Assembly (NCBI RefSeq): GCF_000002425.4
Contig: NC_037260.1
Span: 10,403,414 to 10,467,413, forward strand
Length of the DNA stretch: 64,000 bases
Reading direction: 5' to 3'
From: Physcomitrium patens
Lineage: Eukaryota > Streptophyta > Bryopsida > Funariales > Funariaceae
Position numbers and translations under genes: made by a program. Positions 23,431-35,999 of the stretch are shown one piece after another. The notes below the pieces were generated by a model. That model was not told where the DNA came from and did not search any database. It saw only the letters and a list, made by a program, of their open reading frames with translations. The number at the start of each line of letters is the position of its first letter. The first letter of the stretch is position 1.

Positions 23431-24531
23431 TCAGACTAGGTCAAGTTCCGTGCTAATCGAGGGTTTCAGTACATTGATAGGGGTTCGATGAAGTCGAATC
23501 GGGATGGTAGACATGCCCGTGTGCAGACGGGTGTAGTATTCAGAAAAGTCGAGCCGGAAAGATAGAAACTTCAAATCTATATGTTGCCCTGGCAACTGTG
23601 CAATGAAACCTTCAAGCAGTGATGAGTATTCAACTGCAACCCAATCCATCTCATCCCCAAGATAAGCCAGGAAATCACCTGACAGTTGTGCAGTGGACAA
23701 TTCCCTCTGTCCAGAACGAGACTTGGAGAATGTATCATTCTTCTCTGTGGGCCTCAGTGATGTCTCATACCTGCTACAAAAATGGTATTCACCTGTTAAG
23801 GCATGCTGAAGTATTATGATGTTGAAGGCTAATGTTAAAAGATATGGTTTTTGTAACGTTGGGCACTTCTGAAATTAAAGTTCCAATTCCCTTAGAAAAG
23901 AGTTGGAAACTTTACTTATCGGTCTAAACCTGAAATTGATGTTTGAAAAAGGGTACCTGGTCTGGAAGTTACGTGCATTCTCATACAGTCTATCTGCGAA
24001 GGCTCTAAATCGCAGAATGAGGTCGACGAGGCTAAACAGCGTCTTGCAAAGCAACTGAGAGCGTTCATCCAACAGTGCCTTCTCCAAAATAGAGTCCAAG
24101 TATTTGACATGGGCAGCGATGAGTTCGTCAAGGTCATGTGCCTCCTCCATTTCTTCGAGAAAGTTTGACCATGAGTACTCAAGAACCTCAAACGTGATGT
24201 AGTATTGAAGTTTAGTCACAAAATGATTCATCTCATTTCGCAAGGTCTGACACCTTCTCAGAACTAGGGCTAACTGAGATCTCCCTCCACCTTCATTATT
24301 GGATTCCACGCGAGCAATCATGCAATATGGTTTCATTGCCTGCCAGGTTGCATGCTCCATACGCTTTAGCCTCCAAAGAAAGTTGAAGACTCTCAGATAT
24401 TTTCTCATAAACTTCTTTGGTGAAGAGAGTAGTGAGAGGTTCTCGGGCATTGTGCTCGAGAGAAAATGCATCCCATCCTCTGTCCCCATCATTGTGCGGC
24501 ATCATGCTCACCCTGAGCCAATCAAGTACAT
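23431..24531 (-). pseudogene. GCP3: 3' end of gamma-tubulin complex protein 3 (GCP3/SPC98), truncated and frameshifted
   Basis: Two exons remain: 24531-23957 and 23770-23431, with a GT-AG intron between them. They encode the C-terminal gamma-tubulin-binding part of the Spc97/Spc98 family, which nucleates microtubules. Recognisable blocks are VLDWLRVSMMPHNDGDRGWD, FSLEHNAREPLTTLFTKEVY, YLRVFNFLWRLKRMEHA, LRRCQTLRNEMNHFVTKLQY and the final DLKFLSFRLDFSEYYTRLH. An extra base in an A run (plus-strand T run near 24400) shifts the frame between TKEVYEK and YLRVFNFLW. Sequence left of 24531 in gene order is missing: an AG acceptor precedes the exon, and 27 bases later the Copia LTR begins. The other exons are not found in the window. 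It is probably a dead or severed copy; a base-calling error in the A run cannot be excluded. Confidence 0.88.
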
Positions 24532-24558
24532 CTCCATCATTGTATTATGCGCAGATAG

Positions 24559-24756
24559 TGTTGACATTATCAACATCTGCTCTGTAACTTGACAGCTAGA
24601 TCACTCATCCTATCTACAACACAACAGAGCCGTTATAGAAACTCTGTCCATGCTCCCTATTTTTACCTATGGCTGGCACTACCTATCGACGCATAAAGCC
24701 TCACTTGTATCGTGCAATATTCATTCAAGAAAGAATATGGTTTGTTAAGTCTAACA
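24559..24756 (+). repeat. 5' LTR of the Copia fossil
   Basis: 198 bases, beginning TGTTGACATTATCAACAT and ending CTAACA. It pairs with 36000-36192. It is clearly richer in C and G than the 3' copy. Confidence 0.88.
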
Positions 24757-25943
24757 TGATATCAGATTTGGTAGTATGTTTGGAGGAGTGAGAAGTGGAG
24801 AAAGTTGTTGAGTATTCAGTGGAGCTAAGTGAGAGAAACATTGAGTATATCTTGTTTTTTTTTTGTTGAGATTAAACTAGTTCTAGAAAGATGAGTATGT
24901 TAGGCATTGTCATTTAGAAGGACAAGATGCTAGCATCACCAACGAATTACAAATTGTGGAAGACCACAATAGAACATGTATTCAAGAAAGAAGATTTGTA
25001 GAATTATATTGAGTCTACCAATGATGAAGAAGCTAAAACAATAAGTGGTTAAATTGTTGGAGTATCTAGAACAACAAGAGAGATAATAAAAAAATCAAGA
25101 TTTGAAACAATAGGAAGTGAAGGCTTAACAATCTCGATACCAATATAACAAAAGTTGGATCTTTAATATAAAAAGAAGAAAAGAGCCTTACAGATTGTCA
25201 AGCTCTTCTTAATTGAGCGACCTCAAGACTTCATCTTTGACTTATAGAAACTTAGAACAACATGGATGGAACTTTAAAAATTATACTAAACATATACATT
25301 AGCTAATGTCATGATTTTGTAGAACAAGTGGTCAACAATTCAAATGATGGATAATATAGATGACTTAGCATTCTTATAGCTAATTTATAGATTTTTGAAA
25401 GAATTTAAAGCTACAATCTAGTAGATTAATAATGCTACAATTATTTATAAAATCTTTATTCATTTTCCACTTTTTTTTGACTAATTTATACATGTTGTTT
25501 AAAATGAGAGAGTAATTCCTTCCATTTTCGAGTTAATTAATAGATTACACTTTAAAGAAACTAATTTGAAATTTTGGTAAGATTCATTGCAAGAAGAGGC
25601 TCTAATTATGAAAATTTGAAATAACATTTGAAGCAACAAATTTTCACAACCTAAACAAATAATACACATAAGTTTTCAAAAGATAAATGATTTTGAATCT
25701 TGCTTAAACTATGCACATAGGGATTAACTTATTAATAATTAATACAACAAATTGAGTCACTTTGTAAAAGTATGTACTATCCTAACACTATTCTAATAAA
25801 ATTTTCAGAAACTATATAGACATTCTATGAAAAGATCCATAGAAGCTCACATACTTGATGATTTTCTAAAAAATAACTCTCTACTTTTTTCTATTATCAA
25901 CAACAATATTGCAGCAATTCTTATTGCTGTCTTGGTGGGCACT

Positions 25944-26365
25944 TGTCACGAACACAAAAATACAGACTTGAGATCTAACAAGAAGTTCAAAAAGAAGTGG
26001 CAAGAACTAGATTAATCAGATGAATACAAGAACAACACCAGAGAGGTGAGCTAGAGCTCCAAGAGATGTGTTGTCGAGACTGAAGAACTCTTCAGCCTCG
26101 ATTCCAATATATACTCCTATTTAGGAAGCTTCTCAAGTAACTTCTACCAACTAGGAAGCTTCTAGAAGGTTCCAGAGACTTACTTCTAGAAGGATCTAGA
26201 AATTTATCTCTAGAAGGTTGTAAGGACTATGTCCCTAACATCTTCTACCAACTAAGAAGCTTCTAGAAGGTTCCAGAGACTTGCTTCTAGAAGGTTCTAG
26301 AAGCTTGTCTCTAGAAGATTCTAGAAACTTGTCTCTAGAAGATTCCAAGGACTATGTCCCTAACA
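25944..26365 (-). repeat. 3' LTR of Gypsy element 1, with heat-shock-element arrays
   Basis: 422 bases, TG...CA ends. On the minus strand the order is U3 with repeated TTCTAGAA-type units, then a TATA box (26114-26106, GTATATATT), then R/U5. Four perfect heat-shock-element arrays lie at 26155-26172, 26256-26273, 26285-26302 and 26314-26326. It has one more 24-base unit than the partner LTR. Confidence 0.93.
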
Positions 26366-26415
26366 TCATCCCTTCCTTTAGCTTCGAGGTCTCTGAGAAG
26401 CAATGTTGTTGTCAA

Positions 26416-26640
26416 TCAATACCAATGCAAGAAAATGAAGATCTGTCGCATAACGTCTACTATGAACTCCAACTGTTGTTCACGAGGTAAGTGATTCATC
26501 GGCCCTTGAAGCCAACGGTAGTGGCCCACTCCTTCAACTTCTGACCAAGCATGAACTTCCATGTGTTCATTGTGAAATTGTCCTGCAAATATGCCTTTTG
26601 GTTGACCATCGTAAGCAGGCTCGGACTCAAATACAATCAC
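26416..26640 (-). pseudogene. Extra coding segment between chromodomain and 3' LTR of Gypsy element 1
   Basis: An open stretch of 74 codons after the integrase/chromodomain and just before the purine tract and 3' LTR. It contains VGHYRWLQGPMNHLPREQQ and ends with an aromatic-rich IFIFLHWY. A similar segment sits at the same place in Gypsy element 2 (about 58330-58095). No known domain is recognised. It may be the tail of pol or a separate accessory frame. Confidence 0.55.
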
Positions 26641-29600
26641 CAGTGATCGGTTACTTGGTATCCTCTGTCGTCATCGTGGTGCAGATGGTTCTTCATCTCG
26701 GGGTCGCCTTCGTGAACTAGTTGGTTCAGATAATCTGACTTGCATAGTATCTATCTCTTGGCTATCCATATCAGAAGACCAAACTATGGCTACTGAAAAA
26801 ATTCTATTTTATCTTGGAGAAAATAACTACATCAACTACGAATTTTGGTGGTGCTCTCCCCCTTTCTTATATTCTTGGGTGAGCAAGCTTCAGAAAGAAG
26901 CTATCGTCGAACCGACTTAGGTTTATGAGGATGTTGTTGATGAAACTCCTGTACCTTTTGTGGCGCATTGGCGAGATTTTCAGCTGGCTCCCACGTTCGC
27001 TCATTAATGTCGTAGCCGCACCAATGAACAAGATACTCCAAGTTGTCCCACCTTTGCCGTGAATCCAGTACCTTTTCAACCTCGTATTCCTCGTGGTTCT
27101 CGATCTCAATACTAGGTAGTGGACATTGCACTCTTCCAGGAAAAGACGACTCTCGATAAGGCTCCAACAGAGAAACATGAAAGACTGGATGTACCTTCAT
27201 AGAAGCCGGTAATTCCAGACTGTACGCCACTGGATTGATTTGCTTCTGGATGATAAATGGTCCCAATCTTTGATAGTCCAACTTATCACATGGTCGCTTG
27301 GTCTTGATATTCCGTCGAAGAAGCCATGCTTTATCTCCAATTTTGAAAGTAGGTGCTTGATTCCGAAATCTATCTGCAGACGCCTTGTAGGATTCTTGAG
27401 CGGATTGTAATTGAAGCTTCAACGTATTTTGAAGCTCTGATAGTTATTTCGCAAATCCTTCAGATGCTGGATTGTTATTTGTTGATGGATTCAATAAATC
27501 AAGCTTCGGATGATACCTATAGTTGAAAAAGAATGGTGTGTATTGAGTCGACGCATGGAGGGTGTTGTTATATGCAAACTGGGCTAGCGACAGATATGTG
27601 GTCCAATCGTCTTGCTGATAGTTGATGCTGCATCGTAAGTATTGTTCCAAGACTTAGTTCACCCGTTTCGTTTGACCCTCAGTTTAAGGATGAAAAGCCG
27701 AAGAAAGCTTGATATCCACCTTCAATATCTCAAAGAGAGATCTCCAAAACTTTGATACGAACTGGGTTCCTCGATCTGATATGATATCATCTGGTAGTCC
27801 ATGATAACGATACACATTATCGAGAAAGAGCCTTGCTGTGACTTCACTGGACAATGTTTTCTTGCAAGGGACAAAGTGTGCCATTTTTGTAAGCCGATCT
27901 ACCACGACAAAGATGCTGTCAAATGAGTTCGATGATGGCAGGTCCGTGATGAAGTCCATGGAAATTGAAGACCATCGTCGACGTAGAATCGGCAATGGCT
28001 GTAGGAGTCCATAAGGGTGATGTCGAGGATTCTTAGATCTTGAACAAATGTCGCAGGAGAGGACAAAATCTTTCACATCCTTCCACATTTGGGGCCACCA
28101 AAAATCTCGAGAAATAAGCTTCAAGGTCTTATTGAATCCAAAATGTCCCGCAGTTGGAAAATCGTGGCAAGATTGAAGAACTCGGAGTCATGCTGGTCCT
28201 TTTGGGATATATAACCACTCTTCAAAGTATAAAAGATCTCCCTCCACCTTGAACTTTTCATCATTGGCACGTTGCTTAATATCAATGGCTACTGAATCTT
28301 TAATGGTCACGGCACGTACCTGATTCAGGAAGTCAACATCAATTGGCAAAATAGTAGCGCAAAGCTGAAATTGCTCTGGCTTCAACAATGTCGTACATTG
28401 TTGATCAAACGCTACTTCTTCAGCCTTTGGTACAAGATACGATCTCCTAGATAAGGCATCAAATAAGCCTTGCTGCTTTCCAGGTCAATAAGTGATAACA
28501 AAATCGAACCTAAATAGCAACATACTCCACCGAGCTTGACGTCGATTTAGAACTCGAGCCGACATGAAATACTCCAAATTCTTGTGATCTGTGTATACGG
28601 TCCCTGGATGTGCAGCTCTTTCAAGAAAGTGACACCATTCTTGGAAAGAATCCACTATAGCAAGAAGTTCCTTATCGTGGATCTCATAATTGATTTCAGC
28701 AGTAGAGAACTTTCGAGAATAGAATGCAACCGGATGGAGCTTCTTATCTTCTCCTATTTATGAAAGTACACCTCCTAAAGCAAAATCCGAAGCATCAATT
28801 TCTAAATAAAAGGCCTTTGTAAAGTCTGGATGTATCAAGATTGGAGCCATAGTAAATGCGGTCTTCAGGTCTTGAAATGCCTTCTCTGCTAGAGGTCCCT
28901 ATTCCAGCTTATCCTTGCATGTCAATCGAGTGAGGGGAGCAGCAACTTGAGAGTAATTTTTGATAAAGATCCGATAGAAGTTAGCAAAACCAAGAAAACA
29001 TTGTACGTCTCTAACTGTCTTCGGAACCTCCCAGGACATAATTGCTTCCACCTTCTTGGGGTCCATCTTCAAGCCTTCCGTAGTCGCAACAAATCCCAAA
29101 AACTCCATCTCTATTTAGTGAAATAAACACTTCTCCAACTTGGCATATAGTCCTCGCTTGCGTAGTTTCTCCAAGACCAAACGAACGTGTTTTTCATGCT
29201 CTTCCTCATTTTTGGAGAATATCAAAATATCATCCAAATAGATGACAACAAAATCATCAAGGTCCTCTCGAAAAATGTCATTCATCATATGTTGAAAGAC
29301 CGCTGGAGCATTGGTAAGACCAAAGGGCATGACATTATACTCAAAATGGCCATACCTTGTACGGAACGCTGTCTTCCACTCATCTCCTTCCTTGATTCGT
29401 ACGAGGTTGTAAGCTCCTCTTAGATCAATTTTTGTAAAGATCCTTACACGTCCAAGTTGTTCTAAGAGACCAGAAATCAAGGGTAACGGATAACGATTCT
29501 TCTTTGTTACCTTGTTGAAGCCTTGATAGTCCACGCACATCCGCAATGAGCCATCTTTCTTCTTTACAAATAAGATAGGTGCTCCAGTTGACGATTTTGA

Positions 29601-31439
29601 ATGATGGATGAAGTTCTTCACTAGATTCTCGTCGATGTACTTCCGCAACTCCACCAACTCCGTCTGCGATAGATTGTAGATTGAGCCAAAAGGCGGTTGT
29701 GCTCCTTCCTGCAAGTCTATGGTGCAATCATATGGTCTGTGTTCCAGTAGCATGTCGACATTTTTCTTTTGAAACACGTCTTTAAATTCCTTATATTGCT
29801 CCGGTATACTTGCTGTCGAGATCTTCTCCCCGGTAGTTGGAGTCGCATAAATGACAAAAGGTGTGCCTTCCTTGAACGAGCTTATAAACGCTCTTGCTCC
29901 AATAAATAAGGATTTCTCTATTCGGGATTTTCTACTAGGCTTGTTCTTGGGTGGTTTTGTGGGAAAGGTTATCTTCTGCAACTTCCAATCTATGGATGGG
30001 TTATGCTTTTCCAACCAGGAAAGACCAAGAATACCAAGATTTGATGGGGTTCTAATAATATTGAAAATATTATGACTACTATGGCCCTTAAACTTCACTT
30101 ATATAGGTTCTAATTCATGGGTGACACTACCAAACAATAAAGGTCGTCCATTTATGACCTCAACGTGAATAGGTTTGGATTTTTGTACTAAAGGGATCTT
30201 ATGACGCTTCGCAACTTCTTCGTCTAAGAAACAAGCAGATGCTCCTGAATCTAATAATGCTAAGGTTTTCAGTTTCTCAGGGCCAATAAGCAAAGAGATT
30301 GTAAAACAAAGAACAGGTTGAGCGGAAAGAAAGGAACCTAGTTGTTGTTGCGATATTTCACTGTCCAGCCGCACGGTTCCTATTGTGGCTGGGCATCCTC
30401 GTTTTCCTGAATAAACGCGCCCCTAGTCTTGATAATACGTCGATTTTGCTTCTTGGGGCAGTTTCCAATTTTGTGGCCTTCTTCACCGTAATACAAGCAT
30501 AGATCTTCCTCCATACGCCGCTTTTTTTCTTCTAGAGTAAGAGATTTGACACGTACCGCATCAATTTGCATGTCTTCTACCTCTAAATGTGAATTCACAC
30601 TGCTTGCCGATATAGTTGGGGTGTGGCGAACCGTATGTTGTTTTAAATGTTGGTCTTGGCGACGTTGGAATAGGCAGTTATCGCACTTCACAGCTTGGCT
30701 AATAGCTTTCTTGAGCGTTTGCGGATCAAGAAGAGTTAACAGCAAATCCTTCACATCGTCCCTTAAACCCCAATAGAATTGACTCATCAACGCTTCTTCG
30801 TCTCAATTGATGTCGCATGCTAATTGCCTGAAGTCCAATGCATAGATTGATGTAGAACGCATCCCTTGTCGTAGTGACCGGATCTTTGTTGTAGCCCATC
30901 GAACCTTGTCGTGTTCACCAAATGCTTCTGCAAACGCCTCCAAAAAGGTTTCAAAGTTGTTTAGTATGAACGATCGTTTCTCAAACAAAGGAGCAAACCA
31001 TGATAGAGCTTGTCATGTAAGTAAGGTTCCAACAAGCCCAACACGTGACTCCTCTGTTGGATAGCGTTCGGGCTGTAAAACTGTTATCAACCTGATTTGG
31101 TTGACAAATCCTCGAAACTTGGAACGCGTACCATCAAACTTGTCCGGAAGGCTAACTCGGGACTCCTTATGTTGTAGAACCAGTGGTGCTTGTCGAACCT
31201 GAGGCAAAGTTGCTTCTCCAAGTACAGAAGTTTGAGGTTGGTGCAACCTAGATTGTGCCATCCCAGATGCTCCATCATTATAAAGCCTTGCCACGACTCC
31301 TTCAATCTCTGCAGTTCTTTGCGATAACGTAGTGAGGGCATTCATGATAGCATCCAACTTGGACTCCGAACTTTCCGTCATAGTAATGTCTTGGCCCTTG
31401 GCCATTCTAAGAGAAGGACAGAAATGACTCTACAAGAAG

Positions 31440-31660
31440 ACAATATTGGTTTAGAGGAGGGTACTCTGCAACCTCTAAAATGCCTTAAGAGCTTCAAGAA
31501 AAGGGATAATCCACTCTCTCCAAGAAGAATAAGACTCCAATATTGTAACAAAAGAAGTATCAGTTTAGAGGAAGGTAATCCGCAACCTCTAAAATGCTAG
31601 TACACTTCCAAGCAGAGGAGTAATCCACACTCTAACAAAGAAGAAACTAGCTCTAATATC
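31440..31660 (-). repeat. Duplicated leader module of Gypsy element 1
   Basis: Between primer site and gag, a block of about 114 bases with GTTTAGAGGA, GCAACCTCTAAAATGC and AATCCAC is present twice, starting near 31448 and 31562. Gypsy element 2 has one related copy near 63210-63290. Confidence 0.7.
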
Positions 31661-31685
31661 TGAGGTGAGTGAAGTCTCGACAAAC

Positions 31686-32083
31686 TGTCACGGATACAAA
31701 AATACAGACTTAAGATCTAATAAGAAGTTCAAGAAGAACTGGCAAGAACTAGATTAATCAGATGAATACAAGAACAACACCAGAGAGGTGAGCTAGAGCT
31801 CCAAGAGATGTGTTGTCGAGACTGAAGAACTCTTCAACCTCGATTCCAATATATACTCCTATTTAGGAAGCTTCTCAAGCAACTTCTATCAACTAGGAAG
31901 CTTCTAGAAGGTTCCAGAGACTTGCTTCTAGAAGGATCTAGAAATTTCTCTCTAGAAGGTTCTAAGGACTATGTCCCTAACATCTTCTACTAACTAAGAA
32001 GCTTCTAGAAGGTTCCAGAGACTTACTTTTAGAAGGTTCTAGAAACTTGTCTCTAGAAGGTTCTAAGGACTATGTCCCTAATA
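31686..32083 (-). repeat. 5' LTR of Gypsy element 1, with heat-shock-element arrays
   Basis: 398 bases pairing with 25944-26365. Perfect arrays of GAAnnTTC units lie at 31897-31914, 31998-32015 and 32032-32044. They are upstream, in element direction, of the TATA-like sequence near 31850-31858. Confidence 0.93.
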
Positions 32084-32608
32084 GCATTACTATTAATCAT
32101 GCTTGGATATTGGATTTTGAGGCATTACATCACTTTACAAATAATCCTAATATGTTTTCTATCTTTGAATAGAATAGTTCACAAGGAGTTGTGACATTGG
32201 TCTCATGCTAGGACAATCTCATTAAAAGCAAAGAGAGTATTGATCTTGTAATACCAAACTAAGAAATAAAGATAATCAAAGTTGTTCATTGTGCCTTAAG
32301 ACTTAGAAGAAATCTGCTTTCTATACATTAAATAACCAACTTAAGAAATCTTGTTTTCTTTACAAAAGATATATGTCTAATACTAACCTTGCAAAAATCC
32401 TATAAAATCATTGTAGTAGAAAAAAAAGATATAAAAATTGGTCTTTACAAATTATCATCTCTTATTAGAAATCTTAAGACTCATAATCTAGCAGTCCTTG
32501 TTTTTTTTCCCAAAAAACTCTCTATTAGAACTCCTATTACAATTTGAAGCCAATTCTACATGTTTTAATCTACCAATAGCTCCAATTTTTAGAATAGATC
32601 CAAATTCA

Positions 32609-32632
32609 ATATATATATATATATATATATAT
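32609..32632. repeat. AT microsatellite
   Basis: A pure AT dinucleotide run within the internal region of the Copia fossil. Confidence 0.95.
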
Positions 32633-35600
32633 ATTGAAGATTCTAATGAAGTGTATCAATAAGATAAGTACACTCAAATAACTTTTTAAAAGCAAGCAAA
32701 ATATTGAGCATTAAGACCATTGGAAATCATCTACTTAGATTTATGCAGCGTTATGCTAGTATCTTCTATTGGTGGTACCAAATACTTTGTAACCTTTATC
32801 AATGACCACATTTGTAAAACTTAGATATTTTTTTTGAATTACAAGAATTAGACTTTTGAAAAAAAATTCATCTTTAAGAGCCATATAGAGAACCAAAGAA
32901 GTCCTCAAATCTTAATTCTTAGATTTGTTAAAAAAAATAGAATATACATTGTTGGATTTTTTCTTATTTTATAACTTTCATGGCATTTACAAGTAAGCAT
33001 ATACTTCTTACACTTCTTAATCGAACAAAGATTCAGAGCAAAAGAATAGAATGATCTTAGATAAAGAATAAAGCATGCTTTTTAGAAAAAAATTCTAATT
33101 TATTTATAGGCCAAAACAACAAAAACAAAAATGTGCCTTTTCAATAAATCATTAATAAAGACAAATTTAGGAGCATCACTATATAAGATATTCTTTTAAG
33201 TAAAACTAAAACTACTTTATTTTTGATCATTTTATTATTTAATATATATTCATCTCAACAAAATCCAACAAAAAAAATTTATAGACTAAAGCTAAACAAC
33301 AATCTTTATTTGCTATGATAAAACTATCAAAGCATACTATATTTTTAATCTTTAAACTAAAAAATTGATTGTGATAAGGAATTTCATATTTAATGAGTAG
33401 TACTATCTTAAGTACTCTTTTCAAAATCTTGATAATTTTTTTGAATAATTGGCGACAACTATGTGGCAACATTAAGCTGAATTATTGAACTTTCTGTTGC
33501 AAAGCTTGCAAGATTTCTTAAAATAATTTGCAAAAATTTTACTAAAAATTATGACAACATCTAAAAAAAAGATATTATTACATATCACAATAATAATATC
33601 TCTTTTATAGCATGATGTCAAGGCAATCTTATCTTCACTATGTATCACTTTGACAATCTTGACATTATCCAAGTCTAATCCATATCCACATTCCAAAGCA
33701 ATCATATAACATCTTCTACATCTAAATCTAAATATTGGCCAATAAATAATATCCTTGATGACTCATCTTCATTTCATGACAAACCTTAGCCTTTAATTAC
33801 AAACCAAAGTACAAAATGATCATCATCATTGTTTTTGTCAATAACATCACTACTACTTTGTATATAGCATTGCACCAACCTACTAATATATTGATAAGAT
33901 TATTATGTCAAGAATGTGATTATCTTGCTAAATCTAAAAACTTTTTCGAAGGTAATTGCTAACTCTTGTTAAATCACAATAATGAAGGATGAAATTGAAT
34001 CCATCTATAAGAATGATATATGAAAACTTATTTGTCTTTTCTATGACAAATTAGTAATAACAACAAAATAGATCTTTAAATCTAAGCTACAACCTAATAG
34101 AACAATCAATCAGTAAAAAACTAGACTTCTTACTTGTATATTTGGAAAAAAATATGATATAGATTTTGACAAAATCTTTGCACTAATTATAAAGTGAAGC
34201 TACATTTATATAATAGTTATCTTAGCTTTCTAACAATGATGGAAATTCATATATATATAGATGTTAAAACTTTTTTTATAATAACTTAAAAGAAAAAAAC
34301 ATACATCTTATAATTAAAAGAATTCTTATAGGTTATAAGAAACACCTTGTATAATGCTTTTATAAGGCATTGTATGGGCATTGCCAAGTACCATGTACTT
34401 ATTATAAAAAGATTCACTAATTGCTATAGGGACATTGATTTTTAATAAGCGCCACAAATCAAAACCTCTACAATATTAAAGATCAATTTAAAAATATCCT
34501 AATCCTTCCATTCAACGTCAATAATTTATTATTTATAAGTAGTTGTTTAATATAGATTATTTGATTTTATTAGTGGCTAAAATAAAAGAGTTGAAATATC
34601 ATTGCTTGGAGAAAGAATTAGAGTCATATATCTTACTTTTGAATTTTGTGTAGTCTTTGAAAAAATCTTCATGTTTTAAACTAAATACATTGAATAGTGC
34701 CTTGAAAGCTTTGAGCTAGGTAATAGTCAACCAATAACTAAACCCATAATCAAATAACCTAGATTAATATTAAATACATGAGAAGAAGAAGTTGATGCCA
34801 TGTTATATTAGAAGCATGTAGATAAACTTATTCAACTCACCAACAATCACTACAACATTACTGTAGTAGTAGGAATGTGCAATAGATATATGCAAAAACC
34901 TCAACTTTTATACTCACAAGTAATTTAGATGATTTGGAGGTACTTCAACAATACACAAGACTATAGAATTTTTTTTAACAAAGAAGAGCAACCAACCTTT
35001 ATATAACATATTGACTTTAATTATGCAAGAGACATTAAGAATAAAAATTAACAACATGCTTTATCTTTCAATTTGGAAGTAGCCCAATCTCTTGGCATTC
35101 AAAATGACAACCAATATTGGCACTCTCAAGTGCTAAGGCGTAATACAAATTACTATGTAATGCAATAAAAGAATCTATTTGAATCAATATATTAATAATG
35201 GACCTAAAATTCAAGGAATATGCTTCTATCTCAATATTTTGTACTGATGAAAGTACCATCAAATTCATCCACAACTTTATCTTCCATCAATGTATAAAAC
35301 AAATATCTTTACATCACCATTATACAAGAGAGAAAGTCAAAAGCAAAGGGATTCAAGTCTCCTTAAAATCCTCACATAAGCAATTAGTTGATTTATCTAC
35401 AAAATTACTAGGTATATTATTATTTGAAAAATTTAGGAAGAGAATACATCTAGTATGAGCTAAGCTTATAGACAATCAATTAGCTTATTAATTAAATTTT
35501 TAAAGAATTATGCTCATAGAAAATTAGAACAAAACTTTGCAATCTCTTCTCTAATTTAAAAACCTTAAACTTTGCTGCAACAAAATCTTTGACTTCTTTT

Positions 35601-35999
35601 TTATAATCCTCCTACAAAAAACAAACACCAAAGTAATATCTATAATAAACCATATAAAATTTAGACAACCTATTTCTAGCTCCACACATTGTGTTCTACT
35701 ATTACATACTCCATTATACTCAATCAATGACAACAAAATATATGACATAATTAAAGAAATTTCTTGAAGCTTTATAGAAGCACCATCTTGTTCACCAATA
35801 AGTCTAAGAAAAATTTGATGCTCTACAATACTTACTGATATACTCTCTAGGCTCAAAAGAAATACTAAGAAGAACTAAATTAGAAGAAAGAAACTACAAC
35901 TAAAAGTACCTTTGTACAACTACTAAATATTATCCAACTTTGTACCATTGTTTATTCTTAAGGATAATAACCAATTATAGTTTAGAAGTTGAAAGAAGG

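Larger units (their letters stand above)
25944..32083 (-). mobile_element. Ty3/Gypsy chromovirus (element 1), youngest fossil in the window
   Basis: A minus-strand element of 6.1 kb inserted in the Copia fossil. The flanking duplication is GCACT at 25939-25943 and GCATT at 32084-32088. LTRs are 25944-26365 and 31686-32083. In element order: gag with a zinc-knuckle-like segment (31405-30380), protease (30374-30099, DSGA), reverse transcriptase (30098-29115, [10 protein letters not shown]), RNase H (about 29108-28400), integrase (about 28388-27444), C-terminal chromodomain (about 27100-26901, EYEVEKVLD and YLVHWCGY), an extra coding segment (26640-26416) and a pyrimidine-rich purine-tract complement after the left LTR. 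A primer site of initiator-Met type is suggested near 31650. The coding part has about eight breaks. LTRs differ at about one base in twenty, apart from one repeat-unit difference. Confidence 0.93.
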
